Assembly: GCF_012641435.1 (NCBI RefSeq)
Contig: NZ_JABAIJ010000004.1
Coordinates: forward strand, 164,428-228,427
DNA: 64,000 bases
From: Rhizobium sp. P38BS-XIX
GTDB taxonomy: Bacteria > Pseudomonadota > Alphaproteobacteria > Rhizobiales > Rhizobiaceae
Direction of reading: 5' to 3'
Part shown: positions 27,432 through 36,469 of the stretch, piece by piece
Layout of the letters: the number at the start of each line of letters is the position of its first letter
Position numbering within the stretch: the first letter of the stretch is position 1
The notes under the pieces: model-generated
The model's database searches: none
Told to the model about the DNA's origin: nothing
What the model saw: the letters and a program-made list of their open reading frames with translations, nothing else
Position numbers and translations under genes: made by a program

Positions 27432-27444
27432 GTGTTTTCCCTGG

Positions 27445-28257
27445 TCAGTTTGTCGTTGTCTTTTCGCGCATCAGGAAACGCGCGATGAGGATGAGGAAGA
27501 GCGATGCAATCAGCACCATCGTCGCGATCGCGTTGATCTCCGGGGTGACACCACGGCGGATCGAAGCGAAAACATAGATCGGCAGCGTCGTGTTCGATCC
27601 CGCGACGAAGAAGGCGATGATGAAATCGTCGAAGGAGAAGGCGAAGGCGAGCAGGAAGCCGGCAAGGATCGACGGCATGATCTGCGGCAGCACGATCTGC
27701 CGAAACGTGGTCAATGGCGTCGCGTAAAGATCGCTCGATGCCTCGACGATATCGCGGCCGAGGCTCGCAATACGTGCTTTGACGATCATCGTCACCAAGG
27801 CCATGGTGAACAGGCCATGCGCAGCGATGATCGAGCCATAGCCAAGTGCGAATTTAGGCGGCTGATCGCCGGGCCAGACGGCTGCGATCAGCGGGTTGAT
27901 GATGCCGAAAACCTCGACCAGTGCCACCAGCGTCGCAATGCCGATAACGACACCTGGCACGACGATCGCCGCAGCAAAGAGCCCATCGAAAACGGCACGG
28001 GTGCGAGTGCCGAGCCGCTCCAAACCGATTGCGGCCATGGTGCCGAAGATTGCAGCGAGTGCGGCACTGGTGAAGGCGATGATGAGGCTGTTCTGCAGGG
28101 CTTCCATCAGAAAGGTGTTGGACAGCGCCCGTCCATACCACTGCGTCGAAAAGCCGGTGAACTCGCTGGCATTACGACCAGCATTGAACGAGAACAGGAC
28201 AACGAGCGCAATCGGCGTATAGAGAAACAGATAGACGAAAGTAACGAGCGCGCGCAT
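27445..28257 (-). CDS. ABC transporter permease (PotC-like)
   Basis: About 270 residues with six membrane helices and the permease EAA-type loop (DIVEASSDLYATPLTTFRQI, then VLPQIMPSILAGFLLAFAFS). It is the second permease of a spermidine/putrescine-type importer. The ATG shares one base with the previous stop (TGATG), with a GGTGGA ribosome site inside the upstream gene, so the two permeases are translationally coupled. In this context the ligand may be a hydroxyproline or a betaine derivative rather than a polyamine; that is inference. Confidence 0.9.
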   Translation of the reverse strand: MRALVTFVYLFLYTPIALVVLFSFNAGRNASEFTGFSTQWYGRALSNTFLMEALQNSLIIAFTSAALAAIFGTMAAIGLERLGTRTRAVFDGLFAAAIVVPGVVIGIATLVALVEVFGIINPLIAAVWPGDQPPKFALGYGSIIAAHGLFTMALVTMIVKARIASLGRDIVEASSDLYATPLTTFRQIVLPQIMPSILAGFLLAFAFSFDDFIIAFFVAGSNTTLPIYVFASIRRGVTPEINAIATMVLIASLFLILIARFLMREKTTTN

Positions 28258-29123
28258 CAGACGAGATCCACCTGGCGGGTGCCAGCAACGCGCCATGCGA
28301 TGCGCATGGCAACCAGCAGCACGATGACGACAACGGCAACGAGCGTTACGGCGATCGCTGATCCGAACGGCCAGTTGCGCGATTGCAGGAAGAGGTCGAC
28401 AAGGGCATTGCCGATGAAGAACACCTTGCCGCCGCCAAGCAGCTGCGGGATCAGATATTCGCCGAGCAAGAGGATCGTTACCAGGGCAACGCCGGTCATG
28501 ACGCCGGGCAGGGAGAGTGGCAGCGTGATGCCGAAGAAGGTTGAAATCGGCTTGGCACCCAGGTCAGCAGATGCCTCGAGCAATCGCCGATCGAGCTTTT
28601 CGAGACTGACGTAGATCGGCATAATCATCAGCGGCAGATAGCCATAGACGATGCCAAGCAGCACGGCACCGGGTGTATTGATCAGCCTGACGTTCTCGAT
28701 GCCGACATATTCGAGCAGATGCGGGATGCCGCGCGCGCCGAGGAGATACATCCAGGCATATGTGCGCACGAGCAAGCTGGTCCAGAACGGTACGACAACA
28801 AGCGAAACGAGCAGTAGACGGCGCTGAGGGCTGGCCTTGACGGCTAGGTAGTAGGCGACCGGATAGGCGACGAGGAGGCAAGCGGCGGCTCCGATCGGCG
28901 CAAGGATCAACGTATTGATGAAAGCGGCCGACCGCGAGCCAAGATTGGCGAATTGCGCAAAGGTAAAAGCTGCCTGATAGCCGCCCTCAGGCGCACGCTC
29001 GCCAAAGGCGAAGATGATGATGGCGATGAAGGGCAGCACCAGGAAGACGAACAGCCAGATACTGGCCGGGCCGACAAGGGCAGCGGTAACGAGGCGCCGT
29101 TTGGTCGCAGGGGTAAGGGGCAT
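28257..29123 (-). CDS. ABC transporter permease (PotB-like)
   Basis: 288 residues, six membrane helices, first at ALVGPASIWLFVFLVLPFIA. The EAA loop reads RRLLEASADLGAKPISTFFG, as in PotB. It pairs with the PotC-like permease downstream and the ATPase at 30395-31486. The periplasmic binding protein gene lies 85 bases upstream on the same strand. Confidence 0.9.
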   Translation of the reverse strand: MPLTPATKRRLVTAALVGPASIWLFVFLVLPFIAIIIFAFGERAPEGGYQAAFTFAQFANLGSRSAAFINTLILAPIGAAACLLVAYPVAYYLAVKASPQRRLLLVSLVVVPFWTSLLVRTYAWMYLLGARGIPHLLEYVGIENVRLINTPGAVLLGIVYGYLPLMIMPIYVSLEKLDRRLLEASADLGAKPISTFFGITLPLSLPGVMTGVALVTILLLGEYLIPQLLGGGKVFFIGNALVDLFLQSRNWPFGSAIAVTLVAVVVIVLLVAMRIAWRVAGTRQVDLV

Positions 29124-29208
29124 CGAGAGGTTCTTTGTCCGCCGGTGCTTGGAGGAGGCCGACCCCTTGCCGCCGTCATGGTGGAAGGGATCGGGCCGAA
29201 GAAAGCGA

Positions 29209-30372
29209 TCAGGCCGATTTGAAGCGCGCCATCAATTCGGCGCGGCTCGGATCGGTGAGGGTGACTGCCGCGCCAAATTCGAGCGGCGTCAGCGCTGCCT
29301 CATCCGGATAGACGATCTTGTTCGACGTGATCTCTTTCGGCAGGAGCTCGATGACGCGGCTGTCGGTGGTCGGCGCACCATTGGCAATGTGCTCCTTCAC
29401 CGCGTTCTTCGGATCCATCAGATAGTTGAGAAGGGCGTAACCGGCAGCCTTGTTCGGCGCATCCTTCGGGATTGCATAATAATCGGTCCAGATTTCGCCG
29501 CCATCCTTGCCGAGCACATAGGCAAGCTCGGGCATGTCGCGATTGAGCTGAGCGCCGTCATTGGTCCAGCACATGGTCAGCCACGCGTCGGTCGAGCGCA
29601 TCGATGGCTGGTAGTCGGAATTGATGGCGAAGAGATGCGGCTTGACCTTGATCAGCAGTTCCTCGGCCTTGGCAAGCTCGTCCTGCTTGATCGAATTGAA
29701 ATCGTAGCCAAGGGAAACCAGGGCGCTGCCGATGGTCGTCAGCTGGTAGTCGTGCACCATGGCGCGGCCGTCGGCCTCCGTCTGCGCGACCTCGAAGAAA
29801 TCCTTCCAGCTTGCAAGCTTGGTCTTGATCTTCTTGGTGTTGACCGAGAAGCCCGTCGTGCCCCAGTTCTTCGGCACCGCGTAGGTCTTGCCTTCGAGCT
29901 GACCTTCCTTGGTGAAGCGCGGGCTTTCCGTTGCCTGGCTGAAGTTCGGCACCTTGGAAAGATCGAGCTCTTCGATGAGGCCGAGTTTGTGATAGGTCGA
30001 AATTGTGTAGTTGGTCGGCACGAACAACGACCAGCCCGAGGCACCCGCCTGCAGCTTGGCCAGCATTTCTTCGTTGGAGCCAAAGACGTTGACCTCGACG
30101 GCGACACCGGTAGCTGCCTTGAAGTTCTCGAAGGTTGCGGGGTCGTGATAGTTCGGCCAGGTGGCGATCGACATCTGCGTGCCGAGTTCGCCCGCGGCAT
30201 AGGCCGGAGTCGACAGCGCGCCCGGAACGCGCGACAGAACCGCCGCCGCAAGACCGAGGCCTGTGATGTTCAGAAAGTGACGACGGCTGATCGATCCGCG
30301 CTTCAGGCGCATGAATTCATCCATGAAACCTTCGGCGGAAATGGGGAGATTGTCCTTATAATCCTTGCTCAT
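29209..30372 (-). CDS. Periplasmic binding protein, PotD/PotF type, Tat-exported
   Basis: About 387 residues. The N-terminus has a twin-arginine signal (SISRRHFLNITGLGLAAAVL, cleavage near TPAYAAGE), so it is exported folded. The mature part matches polyamine-type solute-binding proteins: SIATWPNYHDPATFENFKAA, AKLQAGASGWSLFVPTNY, WGTTGFSVNT, and TDYYAIPKDAPNKAAGYALL. I start at MSKDYKDN, with AAGGGAA seven bases upstream. The ligand is likely a cationic or amino-acid-like molecule. Confidence 0.92.
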   Translation of the reverse strand: MSKDYKDNLPISAEGFMDEFMRLKRGSISRRHFLNITGLGLAAAVLSRVPGALSTPAYAAGELGTQMSIATWPNYHDPATFENFKAATGVAVEVNVFGSNEEMLAKLQAGASGWSLFVPTNYTISTYHKLGLIEELDLSKVPNFSQATESPRFTKEGQLEGKTYAVPKNWGTTGFSVNTKKIKTKLASWKDFFEVAQTEADGRAMVHDYQLTTIGSALVSLGYDFNSIKQDELAKAEELLIKVKPHLFAINSDYQPSMRSTDAWLTMCWTNDGAQLNRDMPELAYVLGKDGGEIWTDYYAIPKDAPNKAAGYALLNYLMDPKNAVKEHIANGAPTTDSRVIELLPKEITSNKIVYPDEAALTPLEFGAAVTLTDPSRAELMARFKSA

Positions 30373-30394
30373 GATGCTGTTCCCTTGTTTTGGC

Positions 30395-31486
30395 TTATGC
30401 ATTCGATGCTGGAAAGACATGTAAGGCTTTGGGGTCGAAGCCGAGGAAGACCTCTTCGCCTGGACCCACGAGGTCGCTTTCGTCCATGCTGCGACGATCC
30501 GAGGTGATCAGGAAATCGCCAAGCCCGGGGACGGTGACCGCATATTCGGCCGATGAACCCAGGAAGATGCGATGTGTCACCGTGCCCTTGAAGGACATGC
30601 CCGATGCAGTCGCACCGCGGCTGAGATGGATTGCCTCCGGGCGGAGTGCGGCGATCGCCGCGCCCGGTGCCAGCTGCTTGCCGGCCGAAAGGGCCGAGCC
30701 GTCCGCCAGGCGAAGCGTCTCTCCATCGGCTTCCATCGTCGCTTCTATGCGGTTCGTCTTTCCGACGAAATCGGCGACGAAGAGATCGGCGGGACGGTCG
30801 TAGACCTCCTGAGGCGTACCAAGCTGCCGGATGCGGCCGGCGCTCATTACGCAGACGACATCCGCCATCGACAAAGCCTCTTCCTGGTCGTGGGTGACGA
30901 GAACGAAGGTGATGCCGAGTTCGCGCTGCAGCGTCTGAAGCTCGATTTGCATGGCCGAACGCAGCTTCTTGTCGAGGGCGGCCAGCGGCTCGTCGAGAAG
31001 GAGCACGGAAGGACGGTTGACGATGGCGCGCGCCAGCGCCACGCGCTGCTGTTGGCCGCCGGACATTTCATGGATGCGCCGCTTGGCGAAACCGCCGAGG
31101 CGAACCATCTCGAGTGCTTCTGCGACGCGTCTGTCGATCTCGGCAGCACCGACCTTCGGACGCATCTGCTTCAGCCCGTAGGCGACGTTCTGCGCGACGT
31201 TGAAATGCGGAAACAGGGCATAGTGCTGGAACACCATGTTCACAGGACGCCGGTAGGCCGGAACGCCGTTCATCTCGCGCCCGTCGATCAGCACGGTGCC
31301 TTCGCTCGGTTGCTCGAAGCCGCCGATCATGCGCAGGCATGTCGTCTTGCCACAGCCGGAAGGCCCCAGAAGCGCGAGGAACGCGCCCTTGGGTACATTG
31401 AGATTGATGTCCGTTACGGCGGTCACGGCGCCATAGTTTTTCGTGACCGAACGGAATTCGATATCGTTCGTTGAAGCGGATGCCAC
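30395..31486 (-). CDS. ABC transporter ATPase (PotA-like)
   Basis: 363 residues with Walker A GPSGCGKTT, signature MSGGQQQR, Walker B VLLLDEP, and switch His VTHDQEE, followed by a TOBE domain, as in PotA/FbpC ATPases. It energises import through the two permeases. Start is GTG at 31486 with AGGGAA upstream. It is the first gene of the leftward transport operon and lies opposite the LuxR-type gene, with twin palindromes between. Confidence 0.95.
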   Translation of the reverse strand: MASASTNDIEFRSVTKNYGAVTAVTDINLNVPKGAFLALLGPSGCGKTTCLRMIGGFEQPSEGTVLIDGREMNGVPAYRRPVNMVFQHYALFPHFNVAQNVAYGLKQMRPKVGAAEIDRRVAEALEMVRLGGFAKRRIHEMSGGQQQRVALARAIVNRPSVLLLDEPLAALDKKLRSAMQIELQTLQRELGITFVLVTHDQEEALSMADVVCVMSAGRIRQLGTPQEVYDRPADLFVADFVGKTNRIEATMEADGETLRLADGSALSAGKQLAPGAAIAALRPEAIHLSRGATASGMSFKGTVTHRIFLGSSAEYAVTVPGLGDFLITSDRRSMDESDLVGPGEEVFLGFDPKALHVFPASNA

Positions 31487-31572
31487 GTCTGTTCCCTGCG
31501 GTTGGTCGGCAGTCTTTGATCTGCCTTATTGCCACCGTCGTTAAGGAAAGAGTAAGCCTGGGCTTCCCGCGA

Positions 31573-31629
31573 GGTATATACCCCGAAAGAGGTATTTCGG
31601 CGCAAAAGACTTCGTGGAAGGTATATACC
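31573..31629. promoter_or_regulatory. Twin palindromes GGTATATACC, likely operator pair
   Basis: A perfect 10-bp palindrome, GGTATATACC, occurs at 31573-31582 and again at 31620-31629, 47 bases apart centre to centre. GGTATTTCGG between them (31591-31600) is a partial third copy. They lie between the Pot-type operon and the LuxR-type regulator, 45-101 bases before its ATG, as expected for its operator. Confidence 0.6.
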
Positions 31630-31673
31630 GGGGCTGCGCTTGTTGGCGCAGGACGGCAGAGGGGACCCGTCAC

Positions 31674-32486
31674 ATGAGCACCGACCTTGAAGGACTTTTT
31701 TCGGCCTTCAATGCGACCATCGGTCGATCGGCAATGGCCGATTCCGAATTCGGAGAGACCTTCCGCCAGATGATGGCGGCGTTGGTGCGGTTCGACTATG
31801 TCGTCGTTTTCGCCTATCGTGGCAAAGAGCGCCCGATTGACCTCTACAGCACCTTCGATCGCGAAGAGCATGTCGTCTTCGTCACGCTCTATCAGGCCGG
31901 ACCCTATCTGCTGGATCCGTTCTATCACACAGCGCGGGAACGCCGCCAAGGCGTGCTCAAGATGCGGGAGTTAGCGCCGGATCGCTTCTTTTCCAGCGAG
32001 TATTACCGCACCTATTATGTGCAAACCGGACTGGCCGAGGAAATCGGCTTCTTCGTCAATGTCGACGATGACGTCACCATCGTCCTGTCGCTGATGCGGC
32101 GCGAAACGACCGGTGTTTTCCCGCCGGCGGAGTTTGCGACGCTGAAGAAGGTCGAGCCGCTGGTGGCAAGCATGGTGAGGCACTATTGGTCCGGTCTTGC
32201 CTCACGGTTCGATGCGCAATTGGTCGCCGGCGGCAAGAGCCGCCGCAAGCCGGGTCAACACGAACCTATTCCCCCCGCCGACGCAGTCTGGCGAGATCTC
32301 AACCTGACAAGCCGAGAAACCGCGATCGTCGAACTCGTTCTCCAGGGACACTCGTCGGAATCGATCGGGCTGAAGCTGAATATCTCGACGGGGACCGTCA
32401 AGGTCCATCGCCGAAACGTCTATCGCAAGCTTGGCATTTCCTCACAGACCCAGCTGCTTTCGCTCTACCTCAAAAATCTCGCATAG
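31674..32486 (+). CDS. LuxR-family transcriptional regulator
   Basis: About 270 residues. The C-terminus is a clear LuxR/FixJ-type HTH: LTSRETAIVELVLQGHSSES followed by IGLKLNISTGTVKVHRRNVY. The N-terminal 190 residues show no receiver or acyl-homoserine-lactone signature that I recognise, and look like a distinct sensor domain. The ATG at 31674 has AGAGGGG upstream. It probably controls the divergent transporter operon through the twin palindromes. The signal is unknown. Confidence 0.87.
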   Translation: MSTDLEGLFSAFNATIGRSAMADSEFGETFRQMMAALVRFDYVVVFAYRGKERPIDLYSTFDREEHVVFVTLYQAGPYLLDPFYHTARERRQGVLKMRELAPDRFFSSEYYRTYYVQTGLAEEIGFFVNVDDDVTIVLSLMRRETTGVFPPAEFATLKKVEPLVASMVRHYWSGLASRFDAQLVAGGKSRRKPGQHEPIPPADAVWRDLNLTSRETAIVELVLQGHSSESIGLKLNISTGTVKVHRRNVYRKLGISSQTQLLSLYLKNLA

Positions 32487-32511
32487 TGCTTGGTGTCCTT
32501 TTGCGTCCAGA

Positions 32512-34911
32512 TCAAGCCGCGCCGGCCCGCGGAGCGGCATCGGCGCGTATCAGGGATTCGGCCGCCTCCATGATGGCATGGGTATCGATGCCGAAATGCG
32601 CGTAGAGATCGGCGATCGTGCCGGTCTGGCCGAAATGCTCGACACCGAGGGACACTGTTCTGTGCCCATGGACAGAGCCAAGCCAGCCGAGTGTCGCTGG
32701 ATGACCATCGGTGACGGTGATCAGGCTGGCCGTGCGCGAGGCGTCTGCGAGCAGTGTTTCGACATGAGCGAAGGCATCCACATGGCCATGTCTGCGAGCG
32801 CGTTGCGCTGCCGTCCAGCCGGCATTCAGACGATCGGCCGAGGTGACGGCAAGCACCGCGACATCGCCCTGCGCCTCGGCCATCCGGCCGGCTGCCATCA
32901 GGACTTCCGGGGCGACGCAGCCCTGATAGGCAAGCACGATACGGGTGCGGGCGGAAGGCTTGCGCAGCCAGTAGGCGCCGTCGATCACACCTTGCCGGAA
33001 GATGGCGTCTTCGCGGCGCTTCGCGATCTGTTCCAGCGGTCTGGTCGTCAAGCGCAGATAGACCGAGCCGCCCGTCTCGTCGCGCAGCCAGGTACGCGGG
33101 TCATGCGTTGCATCGCCATCGCGCTGCATATAGTCGAAGGCCCAATTCATGATGACGGACAATTCGTCGAGGAAGGCCGGCTCAAAGCTTGCCAAACCGT
33201 CCTGGCTCATGCCGATAAGCTGCGATCCGATCGACTGATGTGCGCCGCCTTCCGGCGCCAGCGTGACGCCCGAGGGTGTGCCGACGATCATGAACCGCGC
33301 ATCCTGATAACAGGCATAGTTGAGTGCATCGAGGCCCCGCGCGACGAAGGGATCATAGACAGTCCCGATCGGTAGCAGCCGCTCGCCGAACAGCGAATGG
33401 GAAAGGCCGGCGGCGCCGAGCAGAAGAAAGAGGTTCATTTCGGCAATACCGAGTTCGATATGCTGGCCGCCCGGTCCGAATTCCCATTTCTGTGCCGAGG
33501 GGACCCGCTCGTCACGGAAGGTGTCGGCAAGCTGGCCGCGCGCGAAGAGACCGCGACGATTGACCCATGGACCGAGATTGGTCGACACGGTGACATCAGG
33601 CGCCATGGTCACTATGCGGGCTGAAAGGGCGTCGTCGCGTTGCGCGAGAGCGTCGAGGATTTTGCCGAAGCCGGCTTGGGTCGACAGTTCACGATCGTCG
33701 AGAAAGACCGGTCCGGAAGCCGGCAATGCGGGGGCGTTGAAGCGTCGTTTGCCTTTGGCAAAGAAAGGGACCGTCTTCAGAAAACGACGGATAGGCTCAG
33801 GCGACGGGATTGCGCCGAACTCCTCCCATTCCTGGCCTGACTTCACGCCGATGCGGGTCTGGAATGCTTCCATCTGCGCCTTGGTCATCAGGCCTGCATG
33901 ATTGTCCTTGTGGCCGGCAAGCGGTGTACCCCAACCCTTGATGGTATAGGCGAGGAAGACTGTCGGCCTGTCATGGTCGACGCTTTCGAACGTGCGGACC
34001 AGCGTTTCAATGCAATGGCCGCCGAGATTGTTCATGAGATCGGAAAGTTGGTCGTCGCTGCGGGCCGAAAGAAGCCCCGCAACACCTGCTTGCCCGCCGA
34101 TTTCGTCCGTCAGCCGTTTGCGCCAGGCGGCTCCCCCCTGGAAGGTAAGGGCCGAATAGAGCTGGTTCGGACAACGGTCGATCCAGCCACGTAGCGCTTC
34201 GCCGCCCGGCTCCTTGAAGGCGGCCTGCTGCAAGGCACCATACTTCAGAACCTTCACATCCCAACCAAAGGCGGTGAAGATGCCTTCGATACGTTGCCAC
34301 AACCCCTCGCGCACGACGCCGTCAAGGCTTTGGCGATTGTAGTCGATTACCCACCAGGTGTTTCGCAGGTCGTGTTTCCAGCCTTCCTGCAGGCATTCGT
34401 AGACATTGCCTTCGTCCAGTTCGGCATCGCCGACCAGCGCAATCATTCTGCCTGTCGGACGCGCCTTCGACCACTGTTTGGCGGCAACGTAATCCTGCAC
34501 GAGCGATGCAAAGGCCGTTATTGCGACACCAAGTCCGACGGAGCCTGTGGAGAAGTCGACATCGTCGATATCCTTGGTGCGGCTCGGATAGGATTGCGCG
34601 CCACCGAAGCCTCGAAAATTCTTCAGCTTCTCTCGCGTCTGGTTGCCCATCAGATATTGGATGCCGTGGAAGACGGGGGAGGCATGCGGCTTGACTGCAA
34701 CACGATCTTCCGGGCGCAAGACGTGAAAATAGAGCGCCGTCATGATCGAAACGAGCGATGCGGACGATGCCTGGTGGCCGCCGACTTTCACCTCGCCTTT
34801 CTCGCGCAGGTGGTTGGCGTTGTGGATCATCCAGCATGCATGCCATAAGGCTTGCCGCTCAAGGTCCTTCAGGCATGCCAGCGTTTCCGGCGTCAAGGAC
34901 TGTTCAATCAT
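32512..34911 (-). CDS. AceE-like 2-oxoacid dehydrogenase E1 (MdeB-like)
   Basis: 799 residues, a homodimeric thiamine-diphosphate E1 enzyme related to AceE. N-terminal ThDP domain has GGHQASSASLVSIMTALYF and the metal motif VGDAELDEGNVYE ending DYNRQSLDG. The pyrimidine-binding and C-terminal domains are present (ELGIAEMNLFLLLGAAGLS). It is shorter than E. coli AceE and has no lipoyl domain. In Pseudomonas such a protein, MdeB, is a 2-oxobutyrate dehydrogenase E1 next to an Lrp regulator; the same arrangement exists here. No methionine lyase lies beside it, so the substrate is uncertain between pyruvate, 2-oxobutyrate and others. Confidence 0.85.
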   Translation of the reverse strand: MIEQSLTPETLACLKDLERQALWHACWMIHNANHLREKGEVKVGGHQASSASLVSIMTALYFHVLRPEDRVAVKPHASPVFHGIQYLMGNQTREKLKNFRGFGGAQSYPSRTKDIDDVDFSTGSVGLGVAITAFASLVQDYVAAKQWSKARPTGRMIALVGDAELDEGNVYECLQEGWKHDLRNTWWVIDYNRQSLDGVVREGLWQRIEGIFTAFGWDVKVLKYGALQQAAFKEPGGEALRGWIDRCPNQLYSALTFQGGAAWRKRLTDEIGGQAGVAGLLSARSDDQLSDLMNNLGGHCIETLVRTFESVDHDRPTVFLAYTIKGWGTPLAGHKDNHAGLMTKAQMEAFQTRIGVKSGQEWEEFGAIPSPEPIRRFLKTVPFFAKGKRRFNAPALPASGPVFLDDRELSTQAGFGKILDALAQRDDALSARIVTMAPDVTVSTNLGPWVNRRGLFARGQLADTFRDERVPSAQKWEFGPGGQHIELGIAEMNLFLLLGAAGLSHSLFGERLLPIGTVYDPFVARGLDALNYACYQDARFMIVGTPSGVTLAPEGGAHQSIGSQLIGMSQDGLASFEPAFLDELSVIMNWAFDYMQRDGDATHDPRTWLRDETGGSVYLRLTTRPLEQIAKRREDAIFRQGVIDGAYWLRKPSARTRIVLAYQGCVAPEVLMAAGRMAEAQGDVAVLAVTSADRLNAGWTAAQRARRHGHVDAFAHVETLLADASRTASLITVTDGHPATLGWLGSVHGHRTVSLGVEHFGQTGTIADLYAHFGIDTHAIMEAAESLIRADAAPRAGAA

Positions 34912-34990
34912 CGTCGTGTCTCTCCCAATGCCCGACCTTTGGTCGAAAAGCTACACCCGTTTCCAAGGTCAAACTGGTCTCAGTTGACGG

Positions 34991-35023
34991 ATTTCCTTTG
35001 AAATGCGAAATTTCCTTTCGAAA
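34991..35023 (+). promoter_or_regulatory. Direct repeat, probable Lrp binding sites
   Basis: ATTTCCTTTGAAA (34991-35003) and ATTTCCTTTCGAAA (35010-35023) begin 19 bases apart, about two helical turns, in the divergent region between the E1 gene and the Lrp-type gene. TTTC/GAAA halves fit an Lrp dimer array. TTGACG just upstream (34984-34989) could be a -35 element. Confidence 0.45.
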
Positions 35024-35045
35024 AATTTCAGTTCATCGGTTAATC

Positions 35046-35540
35046 ATGCCTACTTCAAAGCCTTCCCTGGATGCCGCCACCATCCGAATCCTCGATCTTT
35101 TGCAGCAGAATGCCGAAATGAGCATTTCCGATCTGGCCGAAGCGACAGGTCTGTCGGCTTCGCCCTGCTGGCGGCGGGTCAACGATCTGAAGGAAAGCGG
35201 TGTCATCAAGGGATCGGTGGCATTGGTCGATGCGCAATCACTAGGGTTGGCCGTCAACGTTTTCGTGCAGGTGTCACTGAAGCAGCAGGATCGTGAATCA
35301 CTCGACGTTTTCAATGCTGCGATCAAGACCAAGCCTGAAATCGTCGAATGCTACCTGATGACGGGGGAAGCGGATTACATGCTGAGGGTCGTGGTCGAAG
35401 ACCTGATGAAATTCCAGGCGCTCGTTGTCGATTTTCTCACGCGCATTCCAGGTGTCGCGAACATCCGTTCCAGTTTCGCCCTGAGCCAGATCAAATACAC
35501 GACGGCATTGCCGACGGACCATCTCAAAATCAAGGCCTAG
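35046..35540 (+). CDS. Lrp/AsnC-family transcriptional regulator
   Basis: About 164 residues. N-terminal HTH (LDAATIRILDLLQQNAEMSI, then SDLAEATGLSASPCWRRVND) and C-terminal RAM/ligand domain (PEIVECYLMTGEADYMLRVV, FLTRIPGVANIRSSFAL). Such proteins sense amino acids and usually act on a neighbouring gene, here the divergent E1 gene. The ATG at 35046 gives normal family length. Named MdeR in the Pseudomonas methionine-lyase locus; the analogy is by arrangement. Confidence 0.93.
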   Translation: MPTSKPSLDAATIRILDLLQQNAEMSISDLAEATGLSASPCWRRVNDLKESGVIKGSVALVDAQSLGLAVNVFVQVSLKQQDRESLDVFNAAIKTKPEIVECYLMTGEADYMLRVVVEDLMKFQALVVDFLTRIPGVANIRSSFALSQIKYTTALPTDHLKIKA

Positions 35541-35611
35541 AGCGGTTCATGGGTTCCGTACAACGCGGAATGCATCTGGAAACATGTCCGAGCACGTATT
35601 AGGGCATGCCG

Positions 35612-36415
35612 CTACTCGGTGTTGGATGACTGATCGATCCGCGCCTTGCGCAAGGCATCGGTAATTTCGCTGCGGGCAACGCCGATCAACTGCTCCATCG
35701 CGTAGCGGGCCGCTTCGGGCCGGCGCATCCTGATTGCTTCAAGCACCTCATAATGCTTGAGGAGGGCCTGTTCGTGAGACTGGCTTGCGCGGTTCGTCAG
35801 TCGAAAGCTTGCCAGCAGGGCAGCACGGATCGCACTGCCAAATTGGCGATAGACCCAGTTGCCGCTGGCATCGATAATCGCGGTGTGAAAATCGAGGTCG
35901 GCGCGGCTCCATGCCTCGTTGTCGCGCGAGTTTGCCTCGACCATTTCCTCGTAGGCCTTGGATATCTGAGCGAGCTGCCGCGCGCTGGCGTTGGCTGCCG
36001 CATGGGCGGCCGCAGCCGGTTCGAGCAGCTGGCGCGCATCGATCAGCGAGGTGTAGAAAGTCTTGTCGGCGCCCGTCGATAACATGGCGTCAAGCACCAG
36101 CGGGTCGAGATAGTTCCAGTTCTCCCGAGGGAGGACCGTCGTGCCGGCTCGCGTGCGGGAGCGTACCAGGCCAAGCGCCGAGAGATATTGCATCGCCTCG
36201 CGCAAGCTGGTGCGGCTGACGCCGAAACGCTCGGTCAATTCGGCTTCGTTGGGCAACGTCGAGCCTTCGGCGATTTCGCCGGATACGATCTTTTCCACAA
36301 GGTGACGCAGAAGGGTCTCGCGCACGGTGCGCTTGCCATGGGCCGCGATCGGCTCCCCGTCTTCCGTCAGCTGCCGTTCCATCTTCGCGAATGTCACTCT
36401 TGCCTCTCCATTCAT
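35612..36415 (-). CDS. FadR-type GntR regulator of the sugar operon
   Basis: About 267 residues. Winged helix (HLVEKIVSGEIAEGSTLPNE, then ELTERFGVSRTSLREAMQYL) and FCD-type ligand domain (ADLDFHTAIIDASGNWVYRQ, LKHYEVLEAIRMRRPEAARY). It resembles DgoR-type regulators of galactonate genes, consistent with dgoD in the divergent operon. It lies opposite the sugar-binding protein gene, with two matching operator-like repeats between. ATG 36415 is chosen; an ATG at 36382 is also possible. Confidence 0.9.
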   Translation of the reverse strand: MNGEARVTFAKMERQLTEDGEPIAAHGKRTVRETLLRHLVEKIVSGEIAEGSTLPNEAELTERFGVSRTSLREAMQYLSALGLVRSRTRAGTTVLPRENWNYLDPLVLDAMLSTGADKTFYTSLIDARQLLEPAAAAHAAANASARQLAQISKAYEEMVEANSRDNEAWSRADLDFHTAIIDASGNWVYRQFGSAIRAALLASFRLTNRASQSHEQALLKHYEVLEAIRMRRPEAARYAMEQLIGVARSEITDALRKARIDQSSNTE

Positions 36416-36469
36416 CCGCGACAAAATTCCGCCACATGCAAAACTAGTCAAGCGCCAGATTTTTCTTAT

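Noticed and set aside
29014..30507. A 497-codon plus-strand frame across the binding-protein gene
   Set aside because: Shadow of the minus-strand Pot-type binding protein; no ribosome site or recognisable domain.
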